Translations under genes and position numbers: made by a program
Assembly: GCA_963822095.1 (NCBI GenBank)
Contig: CAWGGS010000025.1
Coordinates: forward strand, 1 to 64,000
Source of the DNA: CAWGGS01 sp963822095
GTDB taxonomy: Bacteria > Desulfobacterota > Desulfobulbia > Desulfobulbales > Desulfocapsaceae
DNA: 64,000 bases
Direction of reading: 5' to 3'
Shown: positions 63,528 to 64,000 of the stretch, piece by piece
How positions within the stretch are numbered: the stretch's first letter is position 1
Layout of the letters: every line of letters begins with the position of its first letter
The notes under the pieces: model-generated
The model's database searches: none
Told to the model about the DNA's origin: nothing
Seen by the model: only the letters and a program-made list of their open reading frames with translations

Positions 63528-64000
63528 ATGAAAAAAGTCGTCCTTATAATTTTCTCTCTTTTATTGATTACGAAGGTGTCTTTTGCCCAAACGACGCTAT
63601 CCAAGATCACGAGAGAAAAAGAAGGAAATACCACCATATTACATCTATTTTTCGACCTTACCCCCCAATACTCAATCCACCAATCGGGCAGACGTGTTGA
63701 CCTGACTTTAAAAAATACTCTTTTAGACGAGTCCTCATTACATTTTAGTACAGACAACAACATAGTCAAATTTTTGCCACTGGTCGATCCGAAAGAGACC
63801 GTACTCTCGTTTTTTTTCAGATATCGACCCAAACGAATCAAGATTATTCCAACAAAAAACAACTCGTTAAATGTGATTGTAGATCAGGGAGACATTCATT
63901 TTAATACCCATACAGACATTATTACCGATCTGAAAAAATCGAGCCTGAACGGAAATCCTGCAACCGATAAATACACGAATCCCCTTACCTTAACTCCCTA
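63528..64000 (+). CDS. Exported protein, start only (possibly AMIN-like N-terminal domain)
   Basis: The first 157 codons are inside the window. They begin with a clear signal peptide (KKVVLIIFSLLLITKVSFAQ, cut after Ala at about residue 20), followed by beta-rich sequence (NTTILHLFFDLTPQYSIHQSG, RVDLTLKNTLLDESS in parts). This is compatible with an AMIN-type periplasmic domain seen in envelope proteins, but the similarity is weak and the rest is missing. The product is therefore an exported protein of unknown function that continues past base 64000. Confidence 0.6.
   Translation, partial: MKKVVLIIFSLLLITKVSFAQTTLSKITREKEGNTTILHLFFDLTPQYSIHQSGRRVDLTLKNTLLDESSLHFSTDNNIVKFLPLVDPKETVLSFFFRYRPKRIKIIPTKNNSLNVIVDQGDIHFNTHTDIITDLKKSSLNGNPATDKYTNPLTLTP

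Noticed and set aside
1..64000. CRISPR arrays, tRNA and rRNA genes
   Set aside because: No regularly spaced repeats, cloverleaf-like runs or rRNA stretches were seen on reading.

Overview
The window looks like a chromosomal segment of a Gram-negative, anaerobic bacterium of the Desulfobacterota (Desulfobulbales-like). This is inferred from gene content: a multihaem cytochrome c fused to a UshA-like phosphoesterase with an in-frame UGA that fits selenocysteine, CheX/CheC-rich chemotaxis genes, an EF-G2-type GTPase, a phasin-like protein and an outer-membrane TPR/beta-barrel exopolysaccharide protein. Base composition is moderate to AT-rich. Genes are dense on both strands. I found no rRNA, tRNA or CRISPR array.

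Layout. 1-4.4 kb: minus-strand polysaccharide operon of four GT2 glycosyltransferases ending in the start of a WcaJ-type sugar-phosphate transferase. 4.9-14.8 kb: DUF2065 protein, purM, mogA, an EF-G paralogue, murJ, a phasin-like protein, a Dus enzyme and a HEAT-cNMP-PilZ protein. 15-31.8 kb: lipoprotein, nitroreductase, gabD-like dehydrogenase, S4 protein, receiver-GAF-adenylate cyclase, the UGA-containing selenoprotein gene (20077-21576), Mn-pyrophosphatase, AIM24 protein, SprA-type metalloprotease, M18 aminopeptidase, lytic transglycosylase, a Ca-loop protein, ettA and an HPt protein. 31.85-33.19 kb: a complete ISL3-family insertion sequence with 22-bp inverted repeats and a perfect 8-bp target duplication. 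33.2-48.7 kb: tRNA threonylcarbamoyladenosine enzyme, a fused purD-purE gene, a TetR regulator with a palindrome upstream, greA, a PelB-like giant protein, a DegT aminotransferase, rpoH, lepA, engB, hisG, hisI and an FKBP isomerase. 48.8-55.1 kb: chemotaxis operon cheA (frame-disrupted)-cheW-cheB-cheR-response regulator. 55.2-62.8 kb: pentapeptide protein, thermonuclease, cNMP sensor plus sigma54 activator, and a cheY-cheX-cheX-(CheC-like)2-pseudoreceiver operon. 63.03-63.23 kb: a 195-bp non-autonomous element carrying the same ISL3 ends. 63.5 kb to the end: start of an exported protein.

How the genes work together. The strongest theme is signalling and surface behaviour: two chemotaxis-type modules, several nucleotide second-messenger proteins (adenylate cyclase, two cNMP-binding proteins, one PilZ c-di-GMP domain) and polysaccharide synthesis or export. 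The rest is mainly housekeeping: purine and histidine synthesis, translation factors, cell-wall export.

The observations most worth follow-up are the selenocysteine UGA with an fdhF-like SECIS hairpin, the ISL3 element with a hairpin that would bury the transposase start site, its 195-bp internally unrelated relative at the other end of the window, the cheA frame break, and the purD-purE fusion.
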